Shown piece after piece: positions 35,302-45,761 of a DNA stretch of 64,000 bases; the stretch's first letter is position 1, and the number at the start of each line of letters is the position of its first letter. The DNA is from Methylotenera mobilis JLW8 (GTDB taxonomy: Bacteria; Pseudomonadota; Gammaproteobacteria; Burkholderiales; Methylophilaceae): the NCBI RefSeq assembly GCF_000023705.1, contig NC_012968.1:1240001-1304000 (forward strand). The letters are read 5' to 3'. The notes under the pieces were generated by a model, which saw only the letters and a program-made list of their open reading frames with translations, did no database searches and was not told where the DNA came from. Made by a program: the position numbers and the translations under genes.

Positions 35302-36660
35302 CTAATAATTTTTAACATAGTTAAGCGCTTGTTCCAAACGCTCTACTGCAATCACCTCAATACCATCGATACGTTGCTTAGGTGCATTCGCTTTAGGTAC
35401 GATTGCTTTAGTAAAGCCAAGCTTGGCAGCTTCTTTCAGGCGCTCTTGACCGCGTTGCACCGGCCTCACCTCTCCCGCCAAACCAACCTCACCAAACACT
35501 ATAAGTTTATTGTCTAATGGTTTGTTTTTTAATGAAGAAGTGATGGAAAGTAGCACAGCCAAATCTACGGCTGGTTCTGAGATTTTAACGCCGCCCACTG
35601 CATTGATAAACACGTCTTGATCAAAACACGCGACACCGGCATGACGGTGCAATACCGCTAACAGCATGGCCAAACGGTTTTGCTCCAAGCCCACACACAA
35701 GCGTTTAGGGTTAGGCGCGTGTGCTTCATCCACCAGTGCTTGTATTTCAATTAGTAATGGGCGCGTACCTTCCATGGTCACGGTAATGCAAGAGCCCGCA
35801 ACCTGCTCGCTGTGGTGAGATAAAAACAAGGCAGAAGGATTAGTAACTTCGCGCAAACCTTTTTCGGTCATCGCAAATACACCCAGTTCATTCACCGCAC
35901 CAAACCTGTTTTTAAATGCGCGAATCAGGCGGAAACTGGAGCTTTGGTCACCTTCGAAATACAGCACGGTGTCTACAATATGCTCCAGCACACGTGGGCC
36001 TGCTAACGAGCCCTCTTTGGTAACGTGGCCAACCAGAATCACCGTAATGCCAGCTTGCTTGGCTAAGCGTGTCAATTGTGCGGAGCATTCTCGCACCTGC
36101 GCCACAGAGCCAGGGGCTGATTGCAATGCCTCTGAATATACAGTTTGAATGGAGTCAATTACCGCTATATCAGGCTTATACTTTTGCAGTGTGCTGATAA
36201 TTTTTTCTAGGTTAATTTCTGCCAACAGTGATATTGGACTAGCGTCCAAACCAAGCCGCTTGGCGCGCATGGCAATCTGCTGTGGAGACTCTTCACCACT
36301 GACATAAATAGCCTTACGTGCACTGCCTATATGACACAGGGTTTGCAACAACAGAGTAGATTTACCGATACCCGGGTCGCCACCAATTAATACCACACCG
36401 CCGGGGACTAGACCACCGCCCAATACGCGATCAAACTCACTGACGCCTGTAGGCTGGCGCGGTACTTCCGCTGCTTCGACCTCTGCCAACTTTTGCAAGC
36501 CTGCAGTTTCAGCCAATGGTGCAAAGCGGCTGGTGCTGGCCGTTTCTGCAATGGTTTCAACTAGTGTATTCCATGCATGGCAACTAGGGCACTGGCCTTG
36601 CCACTTGGGCTCATTAGCACCGCACTCTGTGCAGGTGTAAACGGTTTTGGCCTTAGCCAT
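35302..36660 (-). CDS. radA: DNA repair protein RadA
   Basis: RecA-like helicase that drives branch migration in recombination. The 452-residue protein has an N-terminal zinc finger (Cys10, Cys13, Cys24, Cys27), Walker A in GGDPGIGKSTLLLQ, Walker B in IAVIDSIQTVYS and the RadA-specific KNRFG motif. The C-terminal Lon-like domain contains VGGVKISEPAVDLAVLLS. Its start codon shares one base with the alr stop, so the two are translationally close. Confidence 0.97.
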   Translation of the reverse strand: MAKAKTVYTCTECGANEPKWQGQCPSCHAWNTLVETIAETASTSRFAPLAETAGLQKLAEVEAAEVPRQPTGVSEFDRVLGGGLVPGGVVLIGGDPGIGKSTLLLQTLCHIGSARKAIYVSGEESPQQIAMRAKRLGLDASPISLLAEINLEKIISTLQKYKPDIAVIDSIQTVYSEALQSAPGSVAQVRECSAQLTRLAKQAGITVILVGHVTKEGSLAGPRVLEHIVDTVLYFEGDQSSSFRLIRAFKNRFGAVNELGVFAMTEKGLREVTNPSALFLSHHSEQVAGSCITVTMEGTRPLLIEIQALVDEAHAPNPKRLCVGLEQNRLAMLLAVLHRHAGVACFDQDVFINAVGGVKISEPAVDLAVLLSITSSLKNKPLDNKLIVFGEVGLAGEVRPVQRGQERLKEAAKLGFTKAIVPKANAPKQRIDGIEVIAVERLEQALNYVKNY

Positions 36661-37745
36661 TAGTCAACAACTTTCATTGGTACGCGTGGCGCAACAGCAC
36701 ATAACAGCTCATAGCCTACGGTATCAGAAGCTGCAGCAACCGCATCTACCGGTACCTGTTTACCCCAAAGCTCGACTGGGGAACCGATATTGGCATTTGG
36801 AATATCAGTTAAATCACAAAACAGCATATCCATAGAAACACGGCCTAATGTGTTAGTTAATTGGCCAGCCACGGCAATTGGCGCACCGCTACTCTGACCA
36901 CTCACTAAGCCTGCATGTCTTGGGTAACCATCAGCATAGCCGCAAGCCACAATACCTATCCGTGTAGACCTAGTTGCGGTAAAGCGATTACCATAACCTA
37001 CAGTCTCTCCGGCCTTAACTTCTTGCACCCCGATAATTTCTGATGTGAACTGCATGGCTGGCATTAATCCATAAGTAGCCGCGGCAGTGTCGCCGACCGG
37101 ACTAGCGCCATACAGCATAATGCCAGGGCGCACCCAATCCGCATGCGCTTTAGGGTGACGTAAGATCGTGGCGGAGTTAGCTAGGGATACGGGCAAATTT
37201 AGCCCTTGAGTGGTAGTTTTGAATAGATTATATGGCTGTTCAATGCCAGTTTCATCATCGGCTGTCGCAAAATGTGTCATCAACGTAATGTCGGCAACAT
37301 TCTCGCACGCTAGCAAACGCTCATAAGCGCGGTTAAACGCCTCTGGCTGGAAGCCTAAGCGATTCATGCCGCTGTTCATTTTAAGATGAACATGCATAGG
37401 TTTGTTTAATACTGCTGACTCCAGCATTTCTAGCTGCGGCTGTGAATGAATCACAACATTAAGGCCTAGATTAGAGGCAACATTGAGCTCTTGCGCGCAA
37501 AACACACCTTCTAACAATAAAATGGTTTGCTGAAAGCCTGCATCGCGTAAATCCATGGCTTCATTGATGCCCAGCACGGCAAAACCATCTGCGGCACTCA
37601 AGCCATGCGCAACATTGATTAAGCCGTGACCATAACCGTTGGCTTTAACCACTGCCATGATTTTTGAGTGCGGTGCAAATTTATGCACAACGGACAAATT
37701 GTGCCGTAATGCATTAAGAGAAACTGTGGTAAGGATGGGACGCAT
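36660..37745 (-). CDS. alr: Alanine racemase
   Basis: PLP enzyme that makes D-alanine for peptidoglycan. The 361 residues contain [11 protein letters not shown] with the cofactor lysine Lys34, the conserved [24 protein letters not shown] and the C-terminal [14 protein letters not shown]. It lies 10 bases after dnaB and runs directly into radA. The order dnaB-alr-radA is common in betaproteobacteria. Confidence 0.97.
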   Translation of the reverse strand: MRPILTTVSLNALRHNLSVVHKFAPHSKIMAVVKANGYGHGLINVAHGLSAADGFAVLGINEAMDLRDAGFQQTILLLEGVFCAQELNVASNLGLNVVIHSQPQLEMLESAVLNKPMHVHLKMNSGMNRLGFQPEAFNRAYERLLACENVADITLMTHFATADDETGIEQPYNLFKTTTQGLNLPVSLANSATILRHPKAHADWVRPGIMLYGASPVGDTAAATYGLMPAMQFTSEIIGVQEVKAGETVGYGNRFTATRSTRIGIVACGYADGYPRHAGLVSGQSSGAPIAVAGQLTNTLGRVSMDMLFCDLTDIPNANIGSPVELWGKQVPVDAVAAASDTVGYELLCAVAPRVPMKVVD

Positions 37746-37754
37746 GCAACAGCT

Positions 37755-39137
37755 CTAGTATTCGTCTGCCATGTGGGCGCTGCCGGCAAAGTTCTCAAAG
37801 CGCGTATGTTGACCAAGGAAGGTCAAGCGAACCCGGCCAATTGGACCGTTACGCTGTTTACCAATAATAATTTCTGCCGTGCCTTTATCTGCGGAATCTG
37901 CGTTGTAGACTTCATCACGATAAATAAACAAGATTACGTCCGCATCCTGCTCAATCGCGCCAGATTCACGCAAGTCACTCATTACCGGACGCTTGTCTGG
38001 GCGCTGCTCTAAGCCACGGTTAAGCTGTGACAGTGCAATCACCGGCACATCTAACTCTTTAGCCAAAGCTTTTAACGAGCGAGAAATTTCAGAAATTTCG
38101 GTTGCACGGTTTTCACCCTGCTTACCGGCTGGCGCAGCCATCAACTGTAAGTAGTCGATTACGATTAAGCCCAGCTTACCGGTTTGGCGGTGTAACCTCC
38201 GCGCCCTTGCGCGCACATCAAAGCTGCTTAAGCCTGCACCCTCATCAATAAAGATAGGTGCTTCGTTTAGTTTACCCAATGCGGTGGTGAGCTTTTCCCA
38301 GTCTTCATCTTCCAACTTACCGGTACGCATGCGGTGCTGATCCAAACGCCCTACTGAGCCTATCATACGCATTGCGAGCTGTGCGCCGCCCATCTCCATA
38401 GAGAACACGGCGACTGGCAGGCCTGTATCCAAGGCTACATTCTCAGCGATATTGAGTGAGAAAGCGGTTTTACCCATAGAAGGACGCCCGGCTACAATAA
38501 TCAGGTCGCCGCCTTGTAGGCCTGAAGTCATAGAATCCAAATCCGCAAAACCGGTTGGAATACCCGTCACATCCGATTGATTATCACGTGAGAATAACTG
38601 GTCAATACGATCAGCTACTTGCGGTAGTAACACTTTAATATCAATAAAACCTTCACTGCTGCGCTTGCCGCCCTCAGCAATCTGAAAAATTTTAGCTTCA
38701 GCTTCATCCAGCAACTGCTGCGCATCACGGCCGTTGGGCATGTAGGCGCTCTCTGCAATACCAGAGCCTACGACTACCAATTGGCGCATCACGGCGCGTT
38801 CATGCACGATTTCTGCATAACGACGGATGTTGGCTGCGGTTGGCGTGTTTTGTGCCAGCAATCCTAGGTAAGCAATGCCACCCACACCGGAAAGCTCTGC
38901 AGCATTTTCCAAAGATTCCGCCACAGTTACGATGTCGGCAGGTTTGTTGTGTTCGATCAGTCTGGAAATGTGCTCAAAAATAACTTTGTGGTCAAAGCGA
39001 TAAAAATCTTTAGCGCTAAGAATATCCGCAACTTTATCGAGTGCTTCATTTTCAAGCAGCAAGCCGCCAATAACGGATTGCTCTGCTTCTACAGAATGTG
39101 GGGGTACTTTAAATGCATCTAATTGTTCGTCAGCCAT
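37755..39137 (-). CDS. dnaB: Replicative DNA helicase DnaB
   Basis: Hexameric 5'-3' helicase of the replication fork. The 460 residues include the N-terminal DnaG-binding domain (PPHSVEAEQSVIGGLLLEN), Walker A in IVAGRPSMGKTAFSLN, and LIVIDYLQLMA. The C-terminal ALSQLNRGLEQRPDKRPVMSDLRESG and ADVILFIYRDE also fit. No intein interrupts it. It lies about 210 bases downstream of rplI on the same strand, beyond a terminator. Confidence 0.98.
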   Translation of the reverse strand: MADEQLDAFKVPPHSVEAEQSVIGGLLLENEALDKVADILSAKDFYRFDHKVIFEHISRLIEHNKPADIVTVAESLENAAELSGVGGIAYLGLLAQNTPTAANIRRYAEIVHERAVMRQLVVVGSGIAESAYMPNGRDAQQLLDEAEAKIFQIAEGGKRSSEGFIDIKVLLPQVADRIDQLFSRDNQSDVTGIPTGFADLDSMTSGLQGGDLIIVAGRPSMGKTAFSLNIAENVALDTGLPVAVFSMEMGGAQLAMRMIGSVGRLDQHRMRTGKLEDEDWEKLTTALGKLNEAPIFIDEGAGLSSFDVRARARRLHRQTGKLGLIVIDYLQLMAAPAGKQGENRATEISEISRSLKALAKELDVPVIALSQLNRGLEQRPDKRPVMSDLRESGAIEQDADVILFIYRDEVYNADSADKGTAEIIIGKQRNGPIGRVRLTFLGQHTRFENFAGSAHMADEY

Positions 39138-39304
39138 AGGCGTGATTATATCAGCGCACGATTAACTCGCTAATAATTTATAACATCTAAAATCAACTAT
39201 TCGGCGCCGTAAAGGCAATGATGCTCAAGCTTTACGTTGCGCAGCTTAAGATAGTAAGCGTGATAAGTGCTAATGGACTAAAAGAAAAGTGGATGGTAGA
39301 AAAC

Positions 39305-39333
39305 AAAAAAGCCGACCATCAGGCCGGCTTTCT
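39305..39333 (-). terminator. Intrinsic terminator after rplI
   Basis: On the minus strand GCCGGC and GTCGGC form a stem (one G-U pair) around CTGATG, followed by TTTTTTG. It lies about 20 bases after the rplI stop and ends the rpsF-priB-rpsR-rplI transcript. Confidence 0.85.
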
Positions 39334-39350
39334 TTTAAAGCAGCAAAAGC

Positions 39351-39800
39351 TTACGCTTCAGCAACTACTGTCACAGTGATGTCAACAACAACATCATGAT
39401 GCAATGCTACTGACACTGCGTGGTCACCGATTGTTTTCAATGGGCCGTTTGGTAAACGTACCAATGATTTAGCAACTTCATGACCTTGTGCAACTAAAGC
39501 TTCAGCGATGTCACCGTTGGTTACAGAACCAAACAGACGGCCATCAACACCAGCTTTTTGTGTGATTGACACAACGAAACCAGTTAATTTTTCGCCACGT
39601 GCTTGCGCACCAGCTAAAATTGCAGCTTGTTGTTTTTCTAATTCAGCGCGACGTGCTGCAAATTCAGCTTTGTTAGCTTCTGTTGCACGTTTAGCTTTAC
39701 CTTGTGGGATTAAAAAGTTACGACCGAAACCGTCTTTAACTTTAACAACATCACCTAACACGCCAAGGTTAGCTACTTTTTCTAATAAAATTACTTGCAT
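39351..39800 (-). CDS. rplI: 50S ribosomal protein L9
   Basis: Binds 23S rRNA in the large subunit. The 149 residues begin [23 protein letters not shown] and contain [13 protein letters not shown], the L9 signature. A central helix and a C-terminal domain with [16 protein letters not shown] follow. It lies 12 bases after rpsR in the rpsF operon. Confidence 0.98.
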   Translation of the reverse strand: MQVILLEKVANLGVLGDVVKVKDGFGRNFLIPQGKAKRATEANKAEFAARRAELEKQQAAILAGAQARGEKLTGFVVSITQKAGVDGRLFGSVTNGDIAEALVAQGHEVAKSLVRLPNGPLKTIGDHAVSVALHHDVVVDITVTVVAEA

Positions 39801-39812
39801 GCTTATCTCTCC

Positions 39813-40046
39813 TTAGCCTGGGTGTTTGTCAGTGTATGGTAACAATGCCAAGAAACGAGCGCGTTTAACTGCTGATGTTAATTGACGTTGATAACGAGCT
39901 TTAGTACCCGTCATACGTGCTGGGATGATTTTTGCATTTTCTGAGATGAAATCTTTTAAAAGATCAACATCTTTGTAATCTACTTCTTTGATGCCTTCTG
40001 CTGAAAAACGGCAGTAACGGCGGCGTTTGTACATATCTCTTGCCAT
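39813..40046 (-). CDS. rpsR: 30S ribosomal protein S18
   Basis: Small-subunit protein that pairs with S6. The 77 residues show [19 protein letters not shown] and the S18 signature [18 protein letters not shown], ending [19 protein letters not shown] precedes the ATG. It lies between priB and rplI. Confidence 0.98.
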   Translation of the reverse strand: MARDMYKRRRYCRFSAEGIKEVDYKDVDLLKDFISENAKIIPARMTGTKARYQRQLTSAVKRARFLALLPYTDKHPG

Positions 40047-40084
40047 CTTAAACTCCTAAATTCTTTAATTTATGTAAGCGCTGC

Positions 40085-40369
40085 TTACATACTCTTCATG
40101 TCATTAATATGCATAACCAACTGTGTGCTTTTAAGACTGCGCTTAGCTAGAAATCCTTGCGCCACTACTTGTGCGCCTAACTTCAAGCCTGTTAATGCTA
40201 AGTTACCTAAAACTACTGCATTAACTTCACACTCTACTTTGCGCTTCATGCCAGCTTCTACTTGCTCTGAAACATGTCGCAATACAACACTTAACAACGG
40301 TATGCCTGCTGGTGTGTAGCGAAGCGGTTCAATTTGCACCACTTCAGCTTGGATCACCAATTTATTCAA
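40085..40369 (-). CDS. priB: Primosomal replication protein PriB
   Basis: Single-stranded DNA-binding OB-fold protein that helps PriA restart replication forks. The 94-residue product reads LVIQAEVVQIEPLRYTPAGIP, with VLRHVSEQVEAGMKRKVECEV and LGAQVVAQGFLAKR, matching PriB. The start is a TTG directly after the rpsF stop; no ATG fits the family N-terminus. Its place between rpsF and rpsR is diagnostic for priB in beta- and gammaproteobacteria. Confidence 0.93.
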   Translation of the reverse strand: MNKLVIQAEVVQIEPLRYTPAGIPLLSVVLRHVSEQVEAGMKRKVECEVNAVVLGNLALTGLKLGAQVVAQGFLAKRSLKSTQLVMHINDMKSM

Positions 40370-40753
40370 TTAAGCAGCAGCTGCCTCTGTTGGTGCAGCT
40401 GGAGCCGCATCTTTACTCAACACTGACTTAGATTTCTCTTCTTTCATCATTGGTGATGGTGCAGTAACAGCAGTTTTTGTAGCCATAGTTAGATGACGCA
40501 ATACTGCATCGTTGAATTTAAAGCCATGCTCTAATTCTTCTAACACTGTTTGGTTACATTCAATGTTCATTAACACGTAGTGTGCTTTGTGAATTTTTTG
40601 GATTGGATAAGCCAATTGACGACGGCCCCAGTCTTCCAAACGGTGAATTGCACCGCCGTTGCTGGTGATAAGTGCGCGGTAACGCTCAATCATCGCTGGC
40701 ACTTGCTCGCTTTGGTCCGGATGGACGATAAATACTACTTCATAATGTCTCAT
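40370..40753 (-). CDS. rpsF: 30S ribosomal protein S6
   Basis: Small-subunit protein, partner of S18. The product begins [24 protein letters not shown] and contains [28 protein letters not shown], the S6 signature. The 127-residue form starts at the ATG at 40751-40753, with AAGGAG at good spacing. The longer in-frame form would add 20 unrelated residues. The C-terminal tail is Ala/Glu-rich, as in many proteobacterial S6 proteins. It is first in the operon. Confidence 0.97.
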   Translation of the reverse strand: MRHYEVVFIVHPDQSEQVPAMIERYRALITSNGGAIHRLEDWGRRQLAYPIQKIHKAHYVLMNIECNQTVLEELEHGFKFNDAVLRHLTMATKTAVTAPSPMMKEEKSKSVLSKDAAPAAPTEAAAA

Positions 40754-40847
40754 AGACACTCCTTTTGGATAAAAGCCACCTGCTTTACGCAGTGTGACAA
40801 GGTAAAAAAACAAAAACTACTCGATATCACTACCGAGCAAGCGCAGG

Positions 40848-40876
40848 ATTATAGACAAAAGCGTAGGACTAATCAA
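40848..40876 (-). promoter_or_regulatory. Sigma-70 promoter of the rpsF operon
   Basis: On the minus strand TTGATT (40871-40876) and a perfect TATAAT (40848-40853) are separated by exactly 17 bases. This gives a leader of about 90 bases before rpsF. It is among the best promoter matches in the window. Confidence 0.8.
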
Positions 40877-40958
40877 ATTATATTTAATAAAATCAATTGT
40901 TTTGTGCTATTCAACTGCATGCGTTAACATTTTTGAGTGCGAATCACGTGCGGCTGCG

Positions 40959-42992
40959 CTAAACAAGGTCTGGCATTTCTGCCCCGTAGAATTTAACCCG
41001 GAGTTTTTTCAGTTGATCTCTAAAGTCCGCAGCCTTCTCAAACTCAAGATTTTTAGCCGCATCATGCATAGCCTTTTCCAGGCGCTTCATTTCTTTGGTA
41101 ATTTGCTTCTCACTTAGCGCTTCGTAGCTAGCCTGATCTTGCATAGCTTTACGCTCACGCACTGCCTCATCTTTATCATAAACCCCATCAATAATATCCT
41201 TGATGCGTTTACTTACGCCTCTAGGTGTGATGCCATGCGCCTCATTAAACGCTTTTTGCACACCACGCCTACGCTCAGTTTCATCCATCGCCAACTGCAT
41301 GCTACGAGTGATTCTGTTGGCATAAAAGATTACCTGACCATTTAAATTACGTGCCGCACGCCCTGCCGTTTGAATCAAGCTGCGTTCTGAGCGCAAAAAG
41401 CCTTCTTTATCTGCATCCAGCACTGCTACCAAAGACACCTCAGGAATATCCAAGCCTTCACGTAGCAGGTTAATACCTACCAGCACGTCAAATTCGCCTA
41501 GGCGTAAATCTCGAATGATTTCTACGCGCTCTACGGTATCAATATCGCTGTGCAAATAGCGCGTTTTCACGCCATGCTCGCTTAAATAATCGGTAAGGTC
41601 TTCCGACATGCGCTTAGTTAATGTGGTCGCCAATACGCGCTCACCAAGCTCAACACGTTTTTTGATTTCACTAAGCAGATCGTCAACTTGGGTATCAGCT
41701 GGCTTCACAATAATTTCAGGGTCCATCAACCCTGTTGGCCGTGCAATCATTTCCACAACTTGTTGCTGGTGCTCCTTTTCATAATCTGCCGGCGTGGCAG
41801 AAACAAACACGCACTGGCGCATTACGCGTTCAAACTCTTCAAATTTGAGCGGTCGATTATCCATGGCGGATGGCAACCTGAAGCCGTAATCCACCAAATT
41901 CTCTTTTCGTGCACGGTCACCTTTATACATGGCGCCTATTTGAGGCACGGTGACATGGCTCTCATCAATAATAAGTAAGGCGCTGTCTGGCAAATAATCC
42001 ATCAGAGTGGGTGGCGGGTCGCCCGGTTTTGCACCTGTTAAGTGACGGCTGTAATTCTCAATACCTTTACAAAAACCGATCTCATTCAACATTTCCAAGT
42101 CAAAGCGTGTACGCTGCTCAACGCGCTGCGCTTCAACCAATTTGTTTTCCTTAATATAGAAGTTAACGCGATCGCGTAGCTCTTCCTTGATGGTTTCCAT
42201 GGCACGAATCGTAGCTTCGCGAGCCGTTACATAATGGCTGGACGGAAATATCCTGAAATTATGGATTTTGTTAAATATCTGCCCAGTCAGCGGATCAAAT
42301 AACTGTATGCCGTCAATCTCGTCATCAAACAGACTAATGCGCACGGCGGTTTCGCTGTTTTCTGATGGGAATACATCAATCACGTCGCCACGCACACGGA
42401 ATGCGCCACGGTCAAAATCAAAGTCATTGCGGTCATACTGCATGCGGATAAGGTGATCCACAATATCGCGCTGACCTATCTTTTGGCCTAAATGAATATG
42501 CAGCACCATGCCATGATACTCACTTGGGTCACCGATACCGTAAATGGCAGAAACCGTTGCCACAACGACGCAATCCTCTCGTTCCAGCATCGCCTTGGTT
42601 GCAGATAAGCGCATCTGTTCGATGTGATCATTAATACTGGAGTCTTTTTCAATGAACAAGTCTCGCGACGGTACATAGGCTTCAGGCTGGTAGTAATCGT
42701 AATAACTCACGAAGTACTCAACCGAGTTGTTGGGGAAAAACTCCCGAAACTCACTATATAACTGTGCAGCCAACGTTTTATTCGGTGCCATCACAATGGC
42801 AGGTTTGCCAGTACGCGCAATCACGTTCGCCATGGTGAACGTTTTGCCTGAGCCGGTCACTCCAAGCAAAGTTTGGAATTTCAGCCCATCATTCACGCCT
42901 TGCGTCAGCTTTTCGATAGCCTGCGGTTGATCACCAGCGGGCGGGAATGGTTGATGCAATTGATATTTACTATTAGGGAAGGTAACGAACAC
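40959..42992 (-). CDS. uvrB: Excinuclease ABC subunit B
   Basis: DNA damage recognition helicase of nucleotide excision repair. The 677 residues contain Walker A in [15 protein letters not shown], the beta-hairpin region [17 protein letters not shown] and the helicase motif [33 protein letters not shown] is motif VI. The C-terminal UVR motif ([20 protein letters not shown]) is also present. The start is GTG at 42992. I saw no clear LexA box upstream. Confidence 0.98.
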   Translation of the reverse strand: MFVTFPNSKYQLHQPFPPAGDQPQAIEKLTQGVNDGLKFQTLLGVTGSGKTFTMANVIARTGKPAIVMAPNKTLAAQLYSEFREFFPNNSVEYFVSYYDYYQPEAYVPSRDLFIEKDSSINDHIEQMRLSATKAMLEREDCVVVATVSAIYGIGDPSEYHGMVLHIHLGQKIGQRDIVDHLIRMQYDRNDFDFDRGAFRVRGDVIDVFPSENSETAVRISLFDDEIDGIQLFDPLTGQIFNKIHNFRIFPSSHYVTAREATIRAMETIKEELRDRVNFYIKENKLVEAQRVEQRTRFDLEMLNEIGFCKGIENYSRHLTGAKPGDPPPTLMDYLPDSALLIIDESHVTVPQIGAMYKGDRARKENLVDYGFRLPSAMDNRPLKFEEFERVMRQCVFVSATPADYEKEHQQQVVEMIARPTGLMDPEIIVKPADTQVDDLLSEIKKRVELGERVLATTLTKRMSEDLTDYLSEHGVKTRYLHSDIDTVERVEIIRDLRLGEFDVLVGINLLREGLDIPEVSLVAVLDADKEGFLRSERSLIQTAGRAARNLNGQVIFYANRITRSMQLAMDETERRRGVQKAFNEAHGITPRGVSKRIKDIIDGVYDKDEAVRERKAMQDQASYEALSEKQITKEMKRLEKAMHDAAKNLEFEKAADFRDQLKKLRVKFYGAEMPDLV

Positions 42993-43289
42993 GTTATGCT
43001 TTATGTGGATATAAACGCTTAAATTTTAACAGAAAATCCAAGCACATCAGCCAACAATGTGGGTGCTATTATCTTAAATATAAATTAATGCGAACTTTGC
43101 CGAGGATACATAGTCATTTAACAAAATAAAGTCACTTAGCGAAATAACAATACGGCCCTCTAACCAGCGAAACTCTAGCCAGCTAAGTGCAGGAATTCAA
43201 ATAACGATCAACCATTAAGCTGCCAACCCTTGTCCACTTTAATTTGGGCTTACCTAACAATAAGCAGCCATTAACTCTTGGAGTCACTT
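42993..43289. other. Intergenic region between uvrB and the protease gene
   Basis: This 297-base AT-rich stretch separates divergent genes. It holds no supported ORF, repeat or terminator. A ribosome site GGAG is visible just before the protease ATG. Both promoters must lie here, but no hexamer pair stands out. Confidence 0.5.
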
Positions 43290-44297
43290 ATGCGTGGATT
43301 TATTCTGCTTGCAGCACTAATGAGCTTTACACAAACGTCCTTAGCCTTGGACCAAGCCAAGGTGCTTAAATCTCTTCAGTCAGTCGTGATGATACGTGGT
43401 TACAACAGCAGTGGCGGACTAGCATATGGCTCCGGTGTTGTGGTTGAGCAAAACAAGGTTATTACCAACTGTCATATTTTTCGCAGCACGAGCGCACCGT
43501 GGGTAACGCGTGGTGAAGATGCCTATGAAATTGAATCAGTACAGGCGGATCGTAGGCACGATTTATGTTTAGTGACCGCCAACATCCCTTTTTCACCTGC
43601 GCCTATCGGCAATAGCGACTACATTAAAAGAGAACAAGAAATACTATCTATTGGCCACTCTAACGGTACCCCCAGCCCCATCACCTCTTCCGGCGTTATT
43701 AAAACCACTTATAACTTTGATGGCGGCAAAGTGATTCGCAGTAGCGCAAAGTTTTTAATGGGCGCCAGCGGTAGCGGCTTGTTTGATACCGAGGGCAATC
43801 TGCTGGGTATCAATACGTTTAAAACACCCGGCCGCCCTGCTTATTTTTACTCCCTGCCCATAGAGTGGCTGGCGGATTTGAAAAAACTGCCTACAGAAAC
43901 TAAGTTTCCTATCACTGGTAAGGCATTTTGGGAAGACGAGGACGACGATAAGCCGTTCTTCATGCAAATGGCGATTCCGGAAATTAACCAGGACTGGCCA
44001 AAACTGGAGCAGATTGCCACCAAATGGACAGAAGTTCACCCCAAAGATACCGAGGCATGGTTTGAGCTCGGATTAGCGCAGGAGCATTTGAATAAAATTG
44101 ACGATGCAAAACAATCTTATTTGAAATCTGTAGCGATAGACGCTAACAACACCAGTGCGCTATTTAGGCTAGGGGTGATTGCCCAAACTCAAGGCGATAA
44201 AAACAGCATGTCAACCATCAACTCGACCATTGCTAAAATTGATGAAAATCTAGCCAAAGAATTTAGTGAAATGTTAGGTTGCAATATCCACTGCTAG
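43290..44297 (+). CDS. Secreted trypsin-like serine protease with TPR tail
   Basis: Probable periplasmic protease of unknown substrate. Of 335 residues, the first 19 form a signal peptide (FILLAALMSFTQTSLA). The S1-like triad is visible: His62 in VITNCHIF, Asp91 in DRRHDLCLV and Ser160 in GASGSGLFD. The protease fold resembles Deg proteases without a PDZ domain. After about residue 230 come TPR-like helices (TEAWFELGLAQEHLNKIDDAKQ and ALFRLGVIAQTQGD). The ATG at 43290 is chosen for the signal peptide and GGAG; an earlier in-frame start adds four residues. It stands alone and has its own terminator. Confidence 0.85.
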   Translation: MRGFILLAALMSFTQTSLALDQAKVLKSLQSVVMIRGYNSSGGLAYGSGVVVEQNKVITNCHIFRSTSAPWVTRGEDAYEIESVQADRRHDLCLVTANIPFSPAPIGNSDYIKREQEILSIGHSNGTPSPITSSGVIKTTYNFDGGKVIRSSAKFLMGASGSGLFDTEGNLLGINTFKTPGRPAYFYSLPIEWLADLKKLPTETKFPITGKAFWEDEDDDKPFFMQMAIPEINQDWPKLEQIATKWTEVHPKDTEAWFELGLAQEHLNKIDDAKQSYLKSVAIDANNTSALFRLGVIAQTQGDKNSMSTINSTIAKIDENLAKEFSEMLGCNIHC

Positions 44298-44330
44298 CCT
44301 AGCATAACTCAATCGCTAGCCAATCAATTC

Positions 44331-44370
44331 AAGACGGCATACATTTGCATGCCGTCTTCTTGCACTTTTT
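44331..44370 (+). terminator. Intrinsic terminator after the protease gene
   Basis: AAGACGGCAT (44331-44340) pairs perfectly with ATGCCGTCTT (44349-44358) around an 8-base loop. It is followed by CTTGCACTTTTT, a delayed T-run. It lies 34 bases after the stop. Confidence 0.75.
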
Positions 44371-44460
44371 AGACTCTGTGCTATTCCTAATCCACATATT
44401 TGTGCGTAAAATGGCGGCAATTCAACCGGTTACATACAAATTTGTCTTAAGGAACAGACC

Positions 44461-45663
44461 TTGTCACACTCCGTATTATCTCAACGCGTTTTATCTATCA
44501 AAGAGTCTCCTACATTAGCGATTACCGCTAAGGCAGGTAAATACAAAGCTGAGGGTCGAGACATTATCGGCCTTGCGGCTGGAGAACCTGATTTTGATAC
44601 GCCTCAACACATTAAAGATGCGGCAAAAGCGGCAATTGATGCTGGCTTTACAAAATACACCCCAGTTGCAGGTATTCCTGGGTTAAAAAAAGCGATTGTT
44701 GCAAAATTTAAAAACGAAAATGGTTTTGATTACGCACTAAATGAAGTGATTGTAGGCGTAGGTGGCAAGCAAACTATTTTCAACCTGTGCCTAGCCGTCC
44801 TGAACAAGGGCGACGAAGTAATCGTTCCTGCACCGTACTGGGTATCTTATGCAGATATCGCATTAGTTGCAGAAGCAACACCGGTGATTCTTGAGTGCGG
44901 TATTGAACAAGGCTTTAAACTAACTGCCGCACAATTAGATGCTGCGATTACCCCTAAAACCAAGCTGTTTATGATTAACTCGCCGTCCAATCCGACGGGT
45001 GCAGTTTACACACTGGCTGAGTTGCAAGCTTTGGGCGAAGTATTGCTTAAGCACCCACACGTGCTAATCGCAACCGATGATATGTATGAGCACGTTAATC
45101 TCACAGGCGACAAGTTCTACAATATCCTGAACGCTACACCAGCGCTTAAAGACCGCTGCATCGTGCTAAATGGCGTATCAAAAGCTTACTCAATGACTGG
45201 CTGGCGTATTGGTTATGCGGCAGGCCCGGCATACATTATTAAAGCGATGGAAATTTTACAGTCGCAATCAACCAGCAACCCGACTTCCATCTCCCAGGTA
45301 GCCGCACAAGCCGCGCTTGAAGGCTCGCAAGAATGCATCGTGCCGATGGTGACTGCATTTAAAGAACGCCACACTTATGTGGTCAATCGCTTCAACAGCA
45401 TGCCTGGCTTGAGTTGCCTGATGGCAGGCGGTGCATTTTATGCGTTCCCAGATGCGCGTGGCGCAATTGATAATCTATTTCAAGCTGGCAAAATTAAAGC
45501 TGCAACCGATATGGCTCTGGCTGAATACCTGCTTGAAGAGTTTGACGTTGCTGTTGTGCCAGGTTCAGCATTTGGTGCAGAAGGCTATTTCAGAATCTCG
45601 TTTGCAACTTCTATGGACAACCTGCGCAACGCGCTAGACCGCATTGAAAAAGCACTCCAATAA
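44461..45663 (+). CDS. aspC: Class I/II aminotransferase, aspartate aminotransferase type
   Basis: PLP-dependent transaminase, most likely aspartate aminotransferase of the I-gamma/AspC-like subgroup. The 400 residues contain GLAAGEPDFDTPQHI, PAPYWVSYADI, MINSPSNPTGAVYT and the cofactor lysine Lys241 in NGVSKAYSMTGWRIGY. GSAFGAEGYFRISFATS carries the carboxylate-binding arginine. The start is TTG with AAGGA upstream. Exact substrate range (aspartate, or also prephenate/aromatic acids) cannot be read from sequence. It is monocistronic here. Confidence 0.9.
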   Translation: MSHSVLSQRVLSIKESPTLAITAKAGKYKAEGRDIIGLAAGEPDFDTPQHIKDAAKAAIDAGFTKYTPVAGIPGLKKAIVAKFKNENGFDYALNEVIVGVGGKQTIFNLCLAVLNKGDEVIVPAPYWVSYADIALVAEATPVILECGIEQGFKLTAAQLDAAITPKTKLFMINSPSNPTGAVYTLAELQALGEVLLKHPHVLIATDDMYEHVNLTGDKFYNILNATPALKDRCIVLNGVSKAYSMTGWRIGYAAGPAYIIKAMEILQSQSTSNPTSISQVAAQAALEGSQECIVPMVTAFKERHTYVVNRFNSMPGLSCLMAGGAFYAFPDARGAIDNLFQAGKIKAATDMALAEYLLEEFDVAVVPGSAFGAEGYFRISFATSMDNLRNALDRIEKALQ

Positions 45664-45761
45664 GATAGCGACGTAAATGGCAACATGAGCTCAACTCACG
45701 AGCTCTACTTAAGGGGTCCCACTAAAGTTGCCACACAAAATTAAAGGCTTATTTAAAACGG

